Positions 24,477 to 33,501 of a stretch of DNA of 42,465 nucleotides are shown here, one piece after another. A program made the position numbers and the translations under genes. Position 1 is the first letter of the stretch. Each line of letters starts with the position of its first letter. Source of the DNA: an uncultured Prevotellaceae bacterium (GTDB taxonomy: Bacteria > Bacteroidota > Bacteroidia > Bacteroidales > Bacteroidaceae); NCBI GenBank assembly GCA_900314655.1, contig OMWC01000031.1, positions 1 through 42,465 on the forward strand, written 5' to 3'. The notes beneath the pieces were generated by a model, which ran no database searches, was not told where the DNA came from, and saw only the letters and a program-made list of their open reading frames with translations.

Positions 24477-25757
24477 ATGAGTAATAAGAAAGGTTTTATC
24501 GCATTGTCACCGCTCATGGTGTTCATCGTCCTCTATCTAGTGACGAGCATTATTGCACGTGACTTCTACAAGGTGCCCATCACCGTTGCCTTCATGATCA
24601 GCAGCATCTTTGCCGTTGCCATCTCGGGCAATCAGCCCCTGCAGAAGCGTATCGAGACCTTCAGCCGTGGAGCAGGAACCGGCAACCTGATGCTGATGCT
24701 ATGGATTTTCGTCATGGCGGGGGCGTTTGCCAACTCTGCCAAACTGATGGGTAGCATTGATGCCACCGTGAATCTCACGCTGACTCTGCTTCCTGCAGAA
24801 CTGCTGCTGGCAGGACTCTTTTTGGCCGCCTGCTTTATTTCATTAAGTATCGGCACGAGCGTAGGCACCATTGTTGCCCTGGTGCCCATTGCAGCAGGAA
24901 TCGCCCAGAGCACTGGCACGCCGAATGCAATGATGACAGCCGTTGTAGTGGGAGGAGCTTTCTTCGGTGACAATCTTTCGTTTATCAGCGACACCACCAT
25001 TGCCGCTACGCAGACACAAGGATGCCGTCTGAGCGATAAGTTCCGTGTGAACTTCTATATTGCGGCCCCCGCTGCCCTGATTATCTTGGGCATCTATTCC
25101 CTGATGGGCACCTCCATGCAGTCGCCATCCAACATCCCGCAGATAGAACTGCTTAAAGTGGTTCCCTATCTGGTGGTACTCATCACGGCCATATTCGGCA
25201 TGAACGTGATGGCCGTACTTACTTTGGGACTGATACTGACGGGAATCATCGGAATGCTTAATGGTTCATACGATGTGTATGGATGGTTCAAAGCAATGGG
25301 AGATGGCATTCTGGGCATGGGTGAACTGATTATCATCACCATGATGGCAGGTGGACTACTTGAGATCGTCCGAAAGAACGGTGGCATTGACTTCATCATC
25401 CAGAAGCTGACGACCCATGTGAGCAGCAAGAGAGGTGCAGAGTTCTCGATAGCCGCCTTAGTCACGCTGACCAATATCTGCACGGCCAACAACACGGTGG
25501 CCATCATTACCGTAGGTGGTATTGCCAAGCAGATTGGCGACCGTTTCGGCGTGGACAACCGAAAATGTGCATCCCTGCTTGACACGTTCTCCTGCTTCAC
25601 ACAGGGCATCATTCCCTATGGTGCACAATTGCTGATGGCTGCAGGGCTCGCCCACCTGAACCCTATCGACATTATACCCTTCCTCTACTACCCGATGGCT
25701 TTGGGCATATCCGCCTTGCTGGCCATCATACTCAGGTTGCCCAAACGCTACAGTTAG
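24477..25757 (+). CDS. NhaC-family Na+/H+ antiporter-like transporter
   Basis: The 426-residue inner-membrane protein has about 11-12 hydrophobic helices. Conserved features of the NhaC/ion-transporter superfamily are ISLSIGTSVGTIVALVPIAAG, VVVGGAFFGDNLSFISDTT and TNICTANNTVAIITVGGIAK, two re-entrant-like halves. It is a cation/H+ antiporter or an organic-acid/amine antiporter; members of this family differ in substrate and the sequence does not decide. The length is close to the family norm (430-470). The next gene starts 24 bases after its stop and is probably in the same unit. Confidence 0.8.
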   Translation: MSNKKGFIALSPLMVFIVLYLVTSIIARDFYKVPITVAFMISSIFAVAISGNQPLQKRIETFSRGAGTGNLMLMLWIFVMAGAFANSAKLMGSIDATVNLTLTLLPAELLLAGLFLAACFISLSIGTSVGTIVALVPIAAGIAQSTGTPNAMMTAVVVGGAFFGDNLSFISDTTIAATQTQGCRLSDKFRVNFYIAAPAALIILGIYSLMGTSMQSPSNIPQIELLKVVPYLVVLITAIFGMNVMAVLTLGLILTGIIGMLNGSYDVYGWFKAMGDGILGMGELIIITMMAGGLLEIVRKNGGIDFIIQKLTTHVSSKRGAEFSIAALVTLTNICTANNTVAIITVGGIAKQIGDRFGVDNRKCASLLDTFSCFTQGIIPYGAQLLMAAGLAHLNPIDIIPFLYYPMALGISALLAIILRLPKRYS

Positions 25758-25781
25758 CAAGAAAAACAGAACTATCCAGAT

Positions 25782-26405
25782 ATGAATGTATTGACTCGCA
25801 ACTACTTCCGTATGCTCCGCAATGGAGCTTTCGGAGAGAATGAACCGATGGAACCCATGTCGAAATACAAATGGGAAGCACTCTACCGAAGGGCAGAGCG
25901 CGAAGAAGTGCTGATGTATATCAAAGAAGATGCGCCTCATAGCTCCATCAATTTCGAAGACCACACGCAGGGAAGGAAGTTCCGCAGCATCGCCAAGACA
26001 GAATACCATGCCATCGACACATCACTCGACACGCTTGACATGCTCAACATCATGCTCTACAATATTGACCAGACCATTTCCGGGCATACGTCCCTCCACG
26101 GCATCATCGAGATGGGAAGATTCCTTAGGAAGAAGGGTGACAAGGTGGATTTCGTGAAATTGGAATCATGGTTCCATAAGCTTGGCGTCAACCGAATGGC
26201 AGAGTTGCACGGCTCAGTGTTAATATCGCTCTTTGGCTTCCAGATCGACGAATTGCCTTTTATGACGTCCGAAAGAGCTTTGGCAGAGAAACTCGGTGAT
26301 CAGGACAAGCGCCTCACGCTAACATATCTGGCTCACTATCCACTATCCACCACACATAGCATGTTGCGCCGCCTGCACAATGCCATCACACAAATAGAAG
26401 AATAA
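25782..26405 (+). CDS. Conserved hypothetical cytoplasmic protein
   Basis: The product is 207 residues, with no signal peptide or membrane helix. It is rich in charged residues and mostly helical in appearance (KWEALYRRAEREEVLMYIKE; TSLDTLDMLNIMLYNIDQTI). It looks like a real gene from its codon use and its 24-base spacing after the antiporter. I do not recognise a domain and do not propose a function. Confidence 0.75.
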   Translation: MNVLTRNYFRMLRNGAFGENEPMEPMSKYKWEALYRRAEREEVLMYIKEDAPHSSINFEDHTQGRKFRSIAKTEYHAIDTSLDTLDMLNIMLYNIDQTISGHTSLHGIIEMGRFLRKKGDKVDFVKLESWFHKLGVNRMAELHGSVLISLFGFQIDELPFMTSERALAEKLGDQDKRLTLTYLAHYPLSTTHSMLRRLHNAITQIEE

Positions 26406-26419
26406 AAAGTGTTATATAA

Positions 26420-26451
26420 TTTGGCTATCTGCGCAGAATTGCGTAACTTTG
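26420..26451 (+). promoter_or_regulatory. Promoter of the lysozyme gene, near-leaderless
   Basis: TTTG (26420-26423), 20 bases, TAACTTTG (26444-26451). Only five bases separate the box from the ATG at 26457, so the transcript would start at or within a couple of bases of the start codon. Confidence 0.7.
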
Positions 26452-26456
26452 CACGT

Positions 26457-27161
26457 ATGAACAATAAGATAAAGCTTTTACTACTCTATATTCTAGCGGC
26501 TTTCCCGCTTCTGGCTTCAGCCCAATATACGGATGAATTATGCGAAGACTCCTGCGACCACATTCACGGTATAGACATCAGTCATTATCAAGGCAGTGTG
26601 TTCTGGGAGGCCATCGGTAATAATTCTAAAATGGCTTATGTCTATATGAAAGCCACGGAAGGCGGTGACCGCATTGACCACATGTACGAAGAGAACATCC
26701 ATCTGGCTCACCGCTATGGCCTAAAGGTAGGAAGCTATCATTTCTTCCGTCCGAAGACTCCCCTACGTACACAATTGAGGAACTTCATGATGCAATGCCG
26801 GCCAGGCGATCAAGACCTTATTCCGATGATTGATGTGGAATCTACCGGCAAACTCTCCACGGAGGAATTCTGTGACTCGCTGATCACTTTCCTAAAGATG
26901 GTGACCGAGGCATATCATCAGAAACCACTCGTATATACAGGCAACAATTTCTACAACAAGTATCTTCAGCACAAGATAGACGAATATCCGCTGATGATAG
27001 CCAAATATGCAGATTCGGAACCCGAACTACATGACGGCCGCGACTACATCATCTGGCAATACACGGGTAAAGGCCGTATCAACGGCATCAACGGCCATGT
27101 GGACAAAAGTCGCTTCATGGGACGCCATAGTATGAGGGAAATACGATTCAAGCATTGGTGA
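26457..27161 (+). CDS. Secreted GH25 lysozyme-type muramidase
   Basis: The 234-residue product cleaves the glycan backbone of peptidoglycan (N,O-diacetylmuramidase family). It has a signal peptide (MNNKIKLLLLYILAAFPLLASA). The GH25 barrel shows HGIDISHYQG (catalytic-site Asp at the strand-1 end), YVYMKATEGG, YHFFRP, LIPMIDVES (catalytic Asp/Glu pair) and IIWQYT near the C-terminus. There is no cell-wall-binding domain. The start at 26457 is set by the promoter, which lies inside the longer reading. Bacteroidales carry several such exported lysozymes. The zinc-ribbon gene follows after 46 bases. Confidence 0.9.
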   Translation: MNNKIKLLLLYILAAFPLLASAQYTDELCEDSCDHIHGIDISHYQGSVFWEAIGNNSKMAYVYMKATEGGDRIDHMYEENIHLAHRYGLKVGSYHFFRPKTPLRTQLRNFMMQCRPGDQDLIPMIDVESTGKLSTEEFCDSLITFLKMVTEAYHQKPLVYTGNNFYNKYLQHKIDEYPLMIAKYADSEPELHDGRDYIIWQYTGKGRINGINGHVDKSRFMGRHSMREIRFKHW

Positions 27162-27207
27162 CGCCCTACCCAAACCAAGAAACTTAGAAACTCACAAACT
27201 ATAAAAG

Positions 27208-28377
27208 ATGTCAATCATAAAATGTCCTGAATGCGGACACCAAGTCAGCGACAAAGCACCAACCTGCCCCAACTGCGGGGTGGAGATAGAAGGTAAAGTG
27301 ACCAGATGCCCTGAATGCGGAGAAATCTTTTTCAAGGACGATGTTGTATGCCCTAACTGCCACCGCCCTCTTAATCAGCAAACAGGCAGACCAATAGAGG
27401 CAACCGTTGCCCCGAAGGCTGCTCCTTTGGCAGCACCACAGCAAGAACAGGCAAAGACCTCACCCAAAAACAACACAGCACTCAACTCACCGGCTGCTCC
27501 CAAGAAAAAGAGTGGCGGATGGGTAGCCTTGCTTGTTTCGTTCATCATAGCGCTGCTCGTCTGCGGCATCTGTTTCTATATGTACAGAAATGCCCAGGAC
27601 CGAAAGGAACTTCAGGAATATGAGTTTGCGGTGAAGAGCGAAGACCCGCTCATCCTACAGAGCTATCTCGACACCTACAAGGATGCACCGCAAGAACACA
27701 TCGATGCCATTGCTGCCCATCTTCAGCAAATCAAGCAGAATGACATGGACTGGCAGAATGCATACGTGAGTAACTCCAAGTCGATGCTGCTTGACTATCT
27801 GAGCAAACATCCAGATTCACCTCACAAGGCTATGGCTGCACAAAAGATAGATTCTCTCGACTGGGCACAGGCTTCAAGTCTCAACACCATCGAAGCCTAT
27901 CAGGCTTATCTTGCCGAACACCAGGATGGAGATCACTATAATGAAGCAGAGGAAAATATGAAAGCGCTGAAAGTGAAGGAAGTCTCAGCAGAAGAGCGTT
28001 CCATGATATCCTCACTTTTCCGCCGTTTCTTTGTAAGCATCAATGAACGTGATGAGTCGTCGCTTGTAAGCACCGTGGCCGATGAGCTGACATTGCTCGA
28101 TAAGGAGCAAGCCACAAAGGGCGATGTAGTACAGATGATGGAAAAGATGTACAAGGAAGGTTTATCCAATCTGATTTGGCGAATCAACAAAGACTACAAC
28201 ATCAGCAAGCGCGAGGTTGGCGACAACCGCTATGAGTATGCGGTTTCATTTACGGCCAATAAAGAAGAACAACATACGGATGCGGCCAACAACAGCAACA
28301 GCCAGTACCGCGTGAACGCCAAGGTGAATCCCAACGGCCGTATTTCGGAACTCAAGCTGATAAAGATTGTAGAATAG
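27208..28377 (+). CDS. Double zinc-ribbon membrane protein
   Basis: The 389-residue product has two zinc ribbons at the N-terminus (Cys6, 9, 20, 23 and Cys34, 37, 48, 51, CPECG/CPNC type) and a Pro/Ala-rich linker (about 60-100). One transmembrane helix (about 104-126) and a long extracytoplasmic region follow. The latter has a helical repeat-like part (about 130-265) and a C-terminal α+β domain (about 270-389) resembling NTF2-like folds. The ribbons would be cytoplasmic and the rest periplasmic. Similar layouts occur in zinc-ribbon proteins of unknown role across Bacteroidetes. The gene follows the lysozyme gene and converges on the J-protein gene with eight bases between stops. No function is proposed. 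Confidence 0.8.
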   Translation: MSIIKCPECGHQVSDKAPTCPNCGVEIEGKVTRCPECGEIFFKDDVVCPNCHRPLNQQTGRPIEATVAPKAAPLAAPQQEQAKTSPKNNTALNSPAAPKKKSGGWVALLVSFIIALLVCGICFYMYRNAQDRKELQEYEFAVKSEDPLILQSYLDTYKDAPQEHIDAIAAHLQQIKQNDMDWQNAYVSNSKSMLLDYLSKHPDSPHKAMAAQKIDSLDWAQASSLNTIEAYQAYLAEHQDGDHYNEAEENMKALKVKEVSAEERSMISSLFRRFFVSINERDESSLVSTVADELTLLDKEQATKGDVVQMMEKMYKEGLSNLIWRINKDYNISKREVGDNRYEYAVSFTANKEEQHTDAANNSNSQYRVNAKVNPNGRISELKLIKIVE

Positions 28378-28401
28378 AGGCGTACTTAAGCAGAACGCCT
28401 C
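28377..28401. terminator. Bidirectional hairpin overlapping two convergent stops
   Basis: GAGGCG (28377-28382) pairs with CGCCTC (28396-28401). The left arm begins at the last base of the zinc-ribbon gene's stop, and the right arm lies inside the last codons of the J-protein gene. Both flanks are T-rich in the outgoing direction. Confidence 0.55.
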
Positions 28402-29024
28402 ATTTCTTCCAAGAGTTGACGCTGACGGTCATTGAGTTTTGCGGGAAGTTCTACCTGGTAAGTCAAGATCAAGTCTGAGCCTCCCTGCCCTTTTCCTTTC
28501 ACGCGCACTTTCGTGCCTGGTTGTGTTCCGGGCTTTACTTTCAGGCGCAGTTTCGAAGATCCCGTCTGAACGATAATCTCACCGCCCAACAAAGCCGTAT
28601 AGAGGTCTATACGCACTGAGGCTTGAGTCTCACGAGGACCTTGCTGGCGGTCTCCAAAGATGTCAGCCCCGTTGAAGCTGAAGCCACCCCGGCCCTTGCC
28701 GCCACCAAACAGTTCTTCGAAGAAACTGCTGAAACTACCACCTCCGTTGAACTGGCTAAAATCGAATCCGCCCTGGCCACTTTGGCCAAAAGCCTCAGCG
28801 TCTTTCCACCGTTCGCCATACTGGTCGTACTTTGCACGTTTCTCAGGATCACCAATCACCTCATAAGCCTCGGTAAGTGCCTGAAACTTGGCCTTCGCTT
28901 TCGGATCATCCGGATGCAAGTCCGGATGAAACTGCTTGGCTCGTTTCAGGTATGCCTTCTTCACATCCTTCTGTGGGATGTCTTTCGAAACACCTAAGAT
29001 TTTGTAATAATCTACGAATGCCAT
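28386..29024 (-). CDS. Short J-domain co-chaperone (CbpA/DnaJ-like)
   Basis: The 212-residue product has a J domain (about 4-70) with HPD at 33-35 and the usual basic helix II. A Gly/Phe-rich region (about 80-122) and one β-rich substrate-binding segment (about 128-200; VRIDLYTALLGGEIIVQTG, LRLKVKPGTQPGTKVRVKGKG) follow. It stimulates DnaK ATPase and delivers substrates. CbpA is about 300 residues with two C-terminal domains; here only one is present and there is no zinc-finger domain, so it is a shortened type B J-protein. AGGAGA (minus strand, 29038-29033), eight bases ahead of the ATG, is a Shine-Dalgarno-like sequence rarely seen in this window. Confidence 0.88.
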   Translation of the reverse strand: MAFVDYYKILGVSKDIPQKDVKKAYLKRAKQFHPDLHPDDPKAKAKFQALTEAYEVIGDPEKRAKYDQYGERWKDAEAFGQSGQGGFDFSQFNGGGSFSSFFEELFGGGKGRGGFSFNGADIFGDRQQGPRETQASVRIDLYTALLGGEIIVQTGSSKLRLKVKPGTQPGTKVRVKGKGQGGSDLILTYQVELPAKLNDRQRQLLEEMRRSA

Positions 29025-29101
29025 AATGAATGTCTCCTATTATTTTATTAACCCATATACAAAAATTGTGCCGAAAGCAACTGAAATTCAGATAAAATGG
29101 C

Positions 29102-29109
29102 TAACTTTG
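29102..29109 (+). promoter_or_regulatory. -7 element of the 5'-nucleotidase gene
   Basis: TAACTTTG lies 26 bases before the ATG at 29136. I see no TTG at the expected -33 position. Confidence 0.45.
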
Positions 29110-29135
29110 CCACATAAATAATAAATAATCAAAGA

Positions 29136-30866
29136 ATGAAAAGAATTATTACAGTGTGCCTAGCTGCACTCTGTCTGTGCAACACCTCTATGGCAAAAGA
29201 AAAGAAAGTAAAACTTAGATTCATAGAAACGACAGACGTTCACGGATGTTTCTTCCCGTATGACTTTATAGAGCGAAAGCCCACCCGCGGATCGCTGGCA
29301 AGGGTCATCACCTATGTGGACTCCTTGCGGCAGGATTATGGCGACCGTCTGCTCTTGTTCGATAATGGTGACATCCTTCAGGGGCAACCCACCTGTTATT
29401 ACTGCAACTACGTGAATCCTACAAAGGAGAATCTTGCCGCAAGTGTGGTCAACTATATGAAATACGATGCGCAAACGATCGGCAACCACGACGTAGAAAC
29501 CGGGCATGAAGTCTATGACAAATGGATTCGCGAAGTGAAATGCCCCATGCTCGGTGCCAACGTCATTGACACAAAGACTGGAGATCCCTATCTGAAACCC
29601 TACCAAATGTTCGAGCGCGAGGGCGTAAGGATTGCCGTTATCGGAATGCTCACCCCCGGTATTCCAAACTGGCTTCACGAGCACCTATGGAGCGGACTAC
29701 GCTTTGAGGAAATGACCAGTTGCGCCCGCAAATGGATTAGTTACATCAAGGAGAAGGAAAAGCCCCATCTCATCATTGGTCTCTTTCATTCCGGTTACGA
29801 TGGAGGTATCGTCACCGAAGACTACCGCGAAGATGCCGCGCTTCAGGTGGCTACGGAGGTGCCTGGTTTTGACATCGTGTTTTTCGGGCACGACCACGTA
29901 CGCCATTGCAAAACCATCGAGAACAATGAGGGGCGAACAGTTCTCTTACTCGACCCTTCAAGCAATGCCAATTTTGTGGGGGATGCAGAAGTGGAACTGA
30001 CACTAAAAGACGACAAGGTTGTCAGCCGTTCCATTAACGGACAGATCAGCGATATCCGCGGCAAAGCTATCGACAAAGCTTTTATGAAACACTTCCAGAA
30101 GGACATAAAGGAGGTGAAGCGTTACGTGGACCGTAAAATCGGCAAGTTTAAGAACTCCATCTATACCCGCGACTCCTACTTCGGCAGCAGCGCATTCTGC
30201 GACTTCATCCATTCACTCCAGCTGAAACTGACCGGTGCCGACATTTCGTTCAACGCACCACTCACATTCGATGCTTGCATCAAGGCCGGAGACGTCAGAA
30301 TCAGCGATATGTTCAACCTCTACAAATATGAGAACCAACTCTATACAATGCTACTTACCGGAAAGGAGATTCTCGGACATCTCGAAATGAGTTATGACCT
30401 GTGGGTGAATACAATGAAAACACCCACAGACCATATTATGCTGTTAGACGATCAAGCACAGGACGACCAGCAGCGCCGAATGTTCAAGAATCTGGCCTTC
30501 AACTTCGACTCAGCCGCCGGTATCGACTATGAGGTTGACGTCACTAAGCCAAACGGACAGAAAGTGCATATCCTGCGTATGAGTAACGGTGAACCATTTG
30601 ACCTCAACAAGACCTACAAGGTAGCCATGAACAGTTACCGAGGCAATGGCGGCGGACTCCTACTAACTGAGGGAGCCGGTATTCCACGCGACAAACTCAA
30701 GGATCGGGTCATCTGGGAAAGCGAACGTGACCAGCGTTATTATCTCACACAAATGATTGAGCAAATGGGAGAATGCGATCCGCAGCCTTTCAACAACTGG
30801 CGTTTCGTGCCCGAAGAATGGGCAAAGCCTGCCATTGAGCGCGATCGCCGTCTGCTTTTCAAATAG
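29136..30866 (+). CDS. Secreted 5'-nucleotidase/metallophosphatase
   Basis: The 576-residue product has a signal peptide (about 1-20) and an N-terminal calcineurin-like phosphoesterase (about 25-300). Metal-binding motifs are TTDVHG, DNGDILQGQP, GNHDVE, GLFHSG and FGHDHV. A C-terminal 5_nucleotid_C domain (about 335-540) has TFDACIKAGDVRISDMFN and YRGNGGG for substrate binding. It hydrolyses nucleotides or cyclic nucleotides outside the cytoplasm, salvaging nucleosides and phosphate. The length matches the UshA/CpdB group. NudC begins 30 bases downstream, giving a nucleotide-hydrolysis pair. Confidence 0.9.
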   Translation: MKRIITVCLAALCLCNTSMAKEKKVKLRFIETTDVHGCFFPYDFIERKPTRGSLARVITYVDSLRQDYGDRLLLFDNGDILQGQPTCYYCNYVNPTKENLAASVVNYMKYDAQTIGNHDVETGHEVYDKWIREVKCPMLGANVIDTKTGDPYLKPYQMFEREGVRIAVIGMLTPGIPNWLHEHLWSGLRFEEMTSCARKWISYIKEKEKPHLIIGLFHSGYDGGIVTEDYREDAALQVATEVPGFDIVFFGHDHVRHCKTIENNEGRTVLLLDPSSNANFVGDAEVELTLKDDKVVSRSINGQISDIRGKAIDKAFMKHFQKDIKEVKRYVDRKIGKFKNSIYTRDSYFGSSAFCDFIHSLQLKLTGADISFNAPLTFDACIKAGDVRISDMFNLYKYENQLYTMLLTGKEILGHLEMSYDLWVNTMKTPTDHIMLLDDQAQDDQQRRMFKNLAFNFDSAAGIDYEVDVTKPNGQKVHILRMSNGEPFDLNKTYKVAMNSYRGNGGGLLLTEGAGIPRDKLKDRVIWESERDQRYYLTQMIEQMGECDPQPFNNWRFVPEEWAKPAIERDRRLLFK

Positions 30867-30896
30867 CGAATAAGTACACCTTATTATATATATAGC

Positions 30897-31736
30897 ATGA
30901 AATATTACTGGTTTGTGTTCTGTAAGACGGAACTGCTCATAGAGAAGACAAAAGAAGGACAATATACTATTCCCTACGGCGAAGAGCCCCCTGTAGGACT
31001 CAAGGAATGGACAACGGTACATACCGTGGACATACCGGAACCGCTTCGCTCCGACGATGGGGCTACCGAAGTAAGGACATTCCGTATAGATGCGCCCTAT
31101 CAGGGAGAAGGCGCAAACGGCAAAGCGCAAGAGAGAATCATGGAGATGTGCGGCTTGCGTGCCTCCTACCATCTGTTGCCGCGCCAGCTCTACCTCATTG
31201 CCGGTAAATGCCAGGAGATTCTCTATTGGGATGCGAACACGAAGTTTTGCGGTGTGTGTGGCGCACCGATGAAGCTCCACACCAATATCTCCAAACGATG
31301 TACCGAATGCGGTAAGGAAGTATGGCCTCAATTGGCTACTGCCGTCATCGTGCTCATCCAGCGCAAAGCATCTGATGGCAATCCCCAGCACAACGAAGTG
31401 CTGCTGGTTCATGCCAACAACTTCCGAAGCAACTACTACGGCCTGGTGGCTGGATTCGTGGAGACGGGTGAGACTTTGGAGGAAGCCGTTGAGCGGGAAG
31501 TGGCAGAAGAAGTTGGTCTTAAGATCAAGAACCTGCGCTATTTCGGTTCCCAGCCCTGGCCCTACCCTTGCGGACTGATGGTGGGATTCTATGCCGACTA
31601 TGCCGGAGGCGACATCCATCTGCAGCGTAGCGAGTTAGGAAGCGGAGGCTGGTTCACACGCGACAAATTGCCACAAATACCCGACAAGATGTCCATCGCA
31701 CGAAAGCTTATTGACAATTGGCTTGACAATCTGTAA
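30897..31736 (+). CDS. NAD(+) diphosphatase, NudC-type Nudix hydrolase
   Basis: The 279-residue product has an N-terminal NudC-like domain, a zinc ribbon (Cys118, 121, 135, 138) and a Nudix domain with the box GFVETGETLEEAVEREVAEE (starting at 186). It also has the NudC signature SQPWPYP (218-224), which separates it from other Nudix enzymes. Members split NADH/NAD to NMN(H) and AMP, and in some bacteria remove NAD caps from RNA 5' ends. The length is normal. It is in one unit with the 5'-nucleotidase. Confidence 0.92.
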   Translation: MKYYWFVFCKTELLIEKTKEGQYTIPYGEEPPVGLKEWTTVHTVDIPEPLRSDDGATEVRTFRIDAPYQGEGANGKAQERIMEMCGLRASYHLLPRQLYLIAGKCQEILYWDANTKFCGVCGAPMKLHTNISKRCTECGKEVWPQLATAVIVLIQRKASDGNPQHNEVLLVHANNFRSNYYGLVAGFVETGETLEEAVEREVAEEVGLKIKNLRYFGSQPWPYPCGLMVGFYADYAGGDIHLQRSELGSGGWFTRDKLPQIPDKMSIARKLIDNWLDNL

Positions 31737-31826
31737 GGAATTTGTGTGCGTTAACGGTATATTTATACACTTATGCTTTACATAATAACTTTTTTGCACT
31801 AAATTGAAACTTTTTCTTGCAAATTG

Positions 31827-31857
31827 TTTGGCGTTTCAAAGAAAATGTGTAATTTTG
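31827..31857 (+). promoter_or_regulatory. Promoter of gdhA
   Basis: TTTG (31827-31830), 19 bases, TAATTTTG (31850-31857). The leader to the ATG at 31944 is about 80 bases and AT-rich; no riboswitch-like structure was recognised. Confidence 0.7.
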
Positions 31858-31943
31858 CAACCGCAAACAGCAAAATAAGTGATTTTAGTCACAACGACAA
31901 ATAGAATAAGTTTTCAATAACATCATTTTAAAAAAGTATTATT

Positions 31944-33281
31944 ATGAATGCAGCACAAGTAGTAGAGCAGCTGAAGCAGCGCTTTCCAAACGAGCCTGAA
32001 TATATCCAGGCCGTAAGTCAGGTTCTCCCCACTATCGAGGAAGAGTACAACAAGCATCCTGAGTTTGAGAAGTCAAACCTCATTGAGCGTCTGTGCATCC
32101 CCGATCGTCTGGTTGAGTTCCGCGTTACTTGGACTGATGACAAGGGTAACATCCAAACCAATATGGGTTATCGTATTCAGCACAACAACGCCATTGGCCC
32201 GTACAAAGGCGGTATCCGTTTCCACAAGTCGGTGAACCTCGGTATCCTGAAGTTCCTCGCTTTCGAGCAGACTTTCAAGAACTCTCTGACCACGCTGCCC
32301 ATGGGTGGTGCAAAGGGTGGTTCCGACTTCTCTCCCCGCGGTAAGAGCGATGCTGAAGTGATGCGCTTCTGCCAGGCATTCATGAATGAGCTGTATCGTC
32401 ACATCGGTCCCGATGAGGACGTACCCGCTGGCGACATCGGTGTTGGTGGCCGCGAGGTTGGCTATATGTTCGGTCAGTATAAGAAGCTGACTCACCAGTT
32501 CCAGGGTGTGCTCACCGGTAAGGGCATCCAGTTCGGCGGTTCACTCATCCGTCCTGAGGCTACTGGTTACGGTACGGTTTACTTCCTTGTTTCAATGCTT
32601 CAGACTCGCGGTATCGAACTGAAGGGTAAGAAAGTCCTGATTTCAGGTGCTGGTAACGTGGCTCAGTATGCTGCCGAGAAGTGCATCCAGCTGGGTGCCA
32701 TCCCCATGACCATGTCAGACTCTGACGGTTACATCTACGATCCCGAGGGTATCGACCGCGCCAAGCTCGACTACATCATGCAGCTGAAGAACGTGGAGCG
32801 CGGACGTATCAAGGAATATGTTGAGGAATATCCAAACGCAAAATATGTGGCTGGCGAACGCCCCTGGCACGAGAAGGCCGACATCGCACTGCCTTGCGCT
32901 ACTCAGAACGAAATCAACGCCGAGCAGGCTCAGGCTCTGGTTGACAATGGCGTGATTGCCGTAGCCGAGGGTGCCAACATGCCTACCCTGCCCGAAGCTA
33001 TCAAGATTTTCCAGGATGCCAAGATTCTCTACTCTCCTGGTAAGGCCAGCAACGCCGGTGGTGTATCGGTATCTGGTCTTGAGATGAGTCAGAACTCTGA
33101 GCGTCTGAGCTGGACAGCTGAGGAAGTTGACAACTATCTGAAGCGCATCATGAACGACATTCACGAGAACTGCGTGAAGTACGGAACTGAGGCCGATGGT
33201 TACATCAACTACGTGAAGGGTGCCAACGTGGCAGGCTTCATCAAGGTTGCCAAGGCTATGATGGCTCAGGGTATTGTCTAA
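31944..33281 (+). CDS. Glutamate dehydrogenase (hexameric, NADP-type)
   Basis: The 445-residue product makes glutamate from 2-oxoglutarate and ammonia (or the reverse). The N-terminal substrate domain has GPYKGGIRFHKSVN and LPMGGAKGGSDF with the catalytic lysines, and PAGDIGVGGREVGYMFG with the catalytic Asp. The Rossmann domain has ISGAGNVAQYAAEK, and SDSDG after the second strand suggests NADP preference. The length and motifs are those of the hexameric type I enzyme, the main ammonia-assimilating enzyme in many Bacteroidales. It is a single-gene unit with its own promoter and terminator. Its codon use is highly regular, as in highly expressed genes. Confidence 0.95.
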   Translation: MNAAQVVEQLKQRFPNEPEYIQAVSQVLPTIEEEYNKHPEFEKSNLIERLCIPDRLVEFRVTWTDDKGNIQTNMGYRIQHNNAIGPYKGGIRFHKSVNLGILKFLAFEQTFKNSLTTLPMGGAKGGSDFSPRGKSDAEVMRFCQAFMNELYRHIGPDEDVPAGDIGVGGREVGYMFGQYKKLTHQFQGVLTGKGIQFGGSLIRPEATGYGTVYFLVSMLQTRGIELKGKKVLISGAGNVAQYAAEKCIQLGAIPMTMSDSDGYIYDPEGIDRAKLDYIMQLKNVERGRIKEYVEEYPNAKYVAGERPWHEKADIALPCATQNEINAEQAQALVDNGVIAVAEGANMPTLPEAIKIFQDAKILYSPGKASNAGGVSVSGLEMSQNSERLSWTAEEVDNYLKRIMNDIHENCVKYGTEADGYINYVKGANVAGFIKVAKAMMAQGIV

Positions 33282-33308
33282 GCATCTGGCAGCAACTGAT
33301 AAAAAAAA

Positions 33309-33345
33309 ACGAGGGTATGTCATCATGGGCATACCCTCGTTTTAT
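33309..33345 (+). terminator. Terminator of gdhA
   Basis: ACGAGGGTATG (33309-33319) pairs with CATACCCTCGT (33330-33340), 11 bp with a 10-base loop, flanked by an A run and TTTTATTT, so it can work in both directions. Confidence 0.9.
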
Positions 33346-33382
33346 TTGTGCTTGCCATCCAGACTATAATCGGGCCGGGTAC

Positions 33383-33470
33383 AAACTAATTTACTTTGTA
33401 CTTCATCCGATGATACTTTGAAAGGCTTCCGATGATACTTTGAAGAACAAACTAATTTACTTTGTTCCCG
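33383..33470. repeat. 22-bp tandem array E (cores AACTAATTTACTTTG and TCCGATGATACTTTG)
   Basis: Units start at 33383, 33405, 33427 and 33449, exactly 22 bp apart. The two outer units carry AAACTAATTTACTTTG, the two inner ones TCCGATGATACTTTG, so cores are nested as outer-inner-inner-outer while ACTTTG stays at the same offset in all four. It lies between the convergent gdhA and phosphatase genes, ending 31 bp from the phosphatase stop. Confidence 0.9.
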
Positions 33471-33501
33471 CTGCAATCAGCGGACAGTTTCCGAACCATG
33501 A

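Noticed and set aside
33383..33470. CTTTG-containing units as tandem promoters (TAnnTTTG)
   Set aside because: The cores read GATACTTTG or TTTACTTTG, not TAnnTTTG, and the 22-bp period does not give the roughly 28-bp spacing needed between a -33 TTTG and the TTTG of a -7 box.
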